Assembly: GCF_000196675.2 (NCBI RefSeq)
Contig: NC_015312.1
Coordinates: 1,674,001 to 1,738,000 of the forward strand
From: Pseudonocardia benzenivorans CB1190
Lineage (GTDB): Bacteria; Actinomycetota; Actinomycetes; Mycobacteriales; Pseudonocardiaceae
DNA length: 64,000 nt
Direction: 5' to 3'
Below the pieces are notes generated by a model that had not been told where the DNA came from, searched no databases, and saw only the letters and a program-made list of their open reading frames with translations. Positions 62,295 to 64,000 of this stretch are shown piece after piece (the first letter of the stretch is position 1; every line of letters begins with the position of its first letter). The position numbers and the translations under genes are program-made.

Positions 62295-63221
62295 TCAGCT
62301 GTCGGTATCCGAGCGGATCGTGTCCAGGGACGGTACGAGTCGCGCGACGCGGTCGGGGTCCGAGAGCGCGTCGATCGCGACGATCAGCCCGTCCGACACG
62401 GTGAACGCCATGATCGTCTCGGGGACGCCGTCCGGGGCGACGACGACGCCCGGCATCCCGTTGACCAGCACGCGCCGCGTCCACGGTCCCATGTGCGAGA
62501 ACATGATCGCCCGCGACGCGACCGTCCGGGCGCCCCGCACCTCGACCGTCGCCGCGGGGCGGCGGGTGCCGCCGTCGGACCGCAGCACGACGTCCGGCGC
62601 GAGCACCGCCACCAACGCCTCGACGTCGCCGTCGCGGGCCGCGGCGAAGAAGGCGTCGACGATCCGTCGCCGCGCGGCGGGGTCGGAGTCGGGCCGCGGC
62701 GCGGAGCCCTGGACCCGGCGCCGGGCGCGGCTCGCGAGCTGACGCGCGGCGGCGGGGGACCGGTCGGTGAGCGCGGCGATCTCGTCGAACGGGACGGCGA
62801 ACATGTCGTGCAGCACGAACGCGAGCCGCTCCGCCGGGTCGAGCGCGTCGAGGACGACGAGCAGCGCGAGCCCGACCGAGTCGGCCAGCAGCGCCTCCTG
62901 CTCCGGGCCGGGCTCCTCCGCCGGTCCGACGACCGGGTCGGGGACGTGCACGCCCTGCGGTTCCTCGCGCCGCGAACTGCGGCTGCGCAGCATGTCGAGG
63001 CACACCCGCGACACGACCGTCCGCAGCCATGCCCCCAGCTCGTCGATGCCGTCGGACCCGGTGCGCTGCAGGCGCAGCCAGGCCTCCTGCACGGCGTCGT
63101 CGGCCTCGGCGACCGAGCCGAGCATCCGGTAGGCCACGGCGCGCAGCCGAGGCCGGTGCTCCTCGAACCGGCGGGCGAGGCCGTCGCCGGCGGTGTCGTC
63201 GTGCAGGGCGTTCGGGCTCAT
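62295..63221 (-). CDS. sigJ: ECF41-type sigma factor (SigJ-like)
   Basis: A 308-residue extracytoplasmic-function sigma factor. Sigma2 is about 16-85 (FEEHRPRLRAVAYRMLGSVAEADDAVQEAWLRLQ), and sigma4 is about 120-175 (DPAERLAFVLHDMFAVPFDEIAALTDRSPAAARQLASRARRRV). A C-terminal SnoaL-like domain (about 185-305: IVDAFFAAARDGDVEALVAVLAPDVVLRSDGG, VNGMPGVVV) modulates activity in place of a separate anti-sigma factor, as in ECF41. It is divergent from the AhpD-like gene at 63336; ECF41 genes are typically linked to carboxymuconolactone-decarboxylase-like proteins. Confidence 0.92.
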   Translation of the reverse strand: MSPNALHDDTAGDGLARRFEEHRPRLRAVAYRMLGSVAEADDAVQEAWLRLQRTGSDGIDELGAWLRTVVSRVCLDMLRSRSSRREEPQGVHVPDPVVGPAEEPGPEQEALLADSVGLALLVVLDALDPAERLAFVLHDMFAVPFDEIAALTDRSPAAARQLASRARRRVQGSAPRPDSDPAARRRIVDAFFAAARDGDVEALVAVLAPDVVLRSDGGTRRPAATVEVRGARTVASRAIMFSHMGPWTRRVLVNGMPGVVVAPDGVPETIMAFTVSDGLIVAIDALSDPDRVARLVPSLDTIRSDTDS

Positions 63222-63335
63222 CGGTCACATGCCTCCGTCGGGGTCCGTCATAGCAGTGACGGCGCCGGAACGGCCGGTGTGACCGTCGTTGCCCCAGAGT
63301 TGCCCACCGAGTTGCGCACCGAGGAGACGAGACCG

Positions 63336-63818
63336 ATGACGACGACCGAGACCTCCGCGCTCACCGCCCGGATGACCCACCCCGTGATGGTCCTGCCGGC
63401 CACCATGAAGGCGCTGCTGGCGCTCAGCGGCTCGACCGAGGGGCACGGCATCCCGAAGGAGCTGCGCGAGCTGGTCCACCTGCGGGCCAGCCAGATCAAC
63501 GGCTGCAGCGTCTGCGTCGACATGCACGCCCGCGACCTTCGCGGCGGTGGGGAGGACGCCGCGCGGCTCATGACGGTCGCCGCCTGGCGCGACGCCCCGT
63601 GGTTCACCGCCGCGGAGCGGGCCGCGCTCGCGCTGACCGAGGCCGTGACGCGGCTCGCCGACAGCCCGGACCCCGTTCCCGACGACGTCTGGGCCGAGGC
63701 GGCGCGCCACTTCGACGAGGAGGCGCTCTCCGCGCTGCTGGTCTCGATCGCGGCCGTCAACGTCTGGAACCGGCTCAACGTCGCGACCCGGCAGGTCGCG
63801 GGCGTCGTCCCGGCCTGA
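63336..63818 (+). CDS. AhpD-like carboxymuconolactone decarboxylase family protein
   Basis: A 160-residue helical protein with the redox pair in ASQINGCSVCVDMHARDLRGGGEDAARLMTVAAWRDAPWFTAAERAALAL. The CxxC plus His pattern indicates alkylhydroperoxidase (AhpD-core) activity instead of decarboxylase chemistry. ATG at 63336 with GAGGAG upstream. Divergent from the ECF41 sigma factor across 114 bp, so it is the probable target of that sigma factor. Confidence 0.92.
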   Translation: MTTTETSALTARMTHPVMVLPATMKALLALSGSTEGHGIPKELRELVHLRASQINGCSVCVDMHARDLRGGGEDAARLMTVAAWRDAPWFTAAERAALALTEAVTRLADSPDPVPDDVWAEAARHFDEEALSALLVSIAAVNVWNRLNVATRQVAGVVPA

Positions 63819-63847
63819 CGGGTTCGCCGCGCCCGACCCGCCGGTGC

Positions 63848-63953
63848 GTCGAGCGCAACCTGGGCGTCCTTGTGCGGCTGATGTGCAGCGCTGGGGTTGC
63901 GCGCGGTGGGTCGAGCGCAACCTGGGCGTCCCCGTCCGGTCGATGTGCAGCGC
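63848..63953. repeat. Direct repeat, 62-bp period, with inverted segments
   Basis: gtcgagcgcaacctgggcg ... gatgtgcagcgc occurs at 63848-63891 and 63910-63953 with a few changes in the middle. Between them ggttgcgc pairs with the gcgcaacc of the first copy. No gene is seen from 63819 to 64000. This could be a dispersed intergenic element. Confidence 0.7.
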
Positions 63954-64000
63954 CGAGGACGGGCGCCCCGGGACGGCGGGCGAGCTCGACCGCTGCGACC

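Overview
The window is a very high-GC actinobacterial chromosome segment. Many starts are GTG, gene pairs overlap by GTGA or ATGA, and it carries an actinobacterial-type integration host factor (mihF), BTAD-type regulators, an ECF41 sigma factor and a mycobacterial-style LexA palindrome. Gene content (cobalt nitrile hydratase, many acyl-CoA synthetases, a possible coenzyme M locus, a PPi-type phosphofructokinase) suggests a catabolically versatile Pseudonocardiaceae such as Pseudonocardia. That placement is inference. I see no tRNA, rRNA, CRISPR array, transposase or intact prophage.

Layout. 1-622: decayed remnants of a TetR regulator and an MFS transporter. 674-19821: a fatty/terpenoid-acid catabolic region with four acyl-CoA synthetases, an acyl-CoA dehydrogenase with a divergent TetR regulator, a kinase-like phosphotransferase operon, a two-gene biotin-dependent acyl-CoA carboxylase, two enoyl-CoA hydratases, a TIGR03084-like protein and a DUF1446/AtuA-like protein. 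19822-24387: a LexA box, a P-loop kinase-like protein, an alpha/beta hydrolase, mihF and a large LCP cell-wall ligase. 24609-26722: larE and a larB-larC2 fusion (nickel-pincer nucleotide cofactor maturation). 27203-33257: an operon encoding phosphosulfolactate synthase, an unrecognised Cys-rich protein, two aspartase/fumarase-superfamily lyases and a PLP desulfhydrase-like enzyme. This matches the gene set of bacterial coenzyme M biosynthesis. 33443-36842: an atypical FAD oxidoreductase, a Sll0783-like protein, an unknown protein and a GNAT acetyltransferase.

37067-42191: a giant BTAD/ATPase/TPR regulator beside a cobalt-type nitrile hydratase operon (beta, alpha, His-tailed accessory protein). 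42379-48163: mainly regulators (MarR, GAF, orphan LuxR response regulator, XRE-cupin), plus a ketopantoate-reductase homologue and an NTF2-like protein. 48635-55473: a predicted sulfur-responsive unit. A Cys-containing leader peptide and two hairpins precede a secreted small protein, a secreted SBP56/methanethiol-oxidase-like protein, a large membrane protein ending in a Met/His motif, a YeeE/YedE sulfur transporter and another secreted small protein. 55579-64000: STAS protein, PPi-type phosphofructokinase, stand-alone ClpP, a pair of secreted paralogues, a pentapeptide-repeat protein with a Cys cluster, an ECF41 sigma factor and an AhpD-like protein.

The strongest candidates for unusual biology are the extended CoM locus next to the lar genes, and the leader-peptide-controlled sulfur/copper operon.
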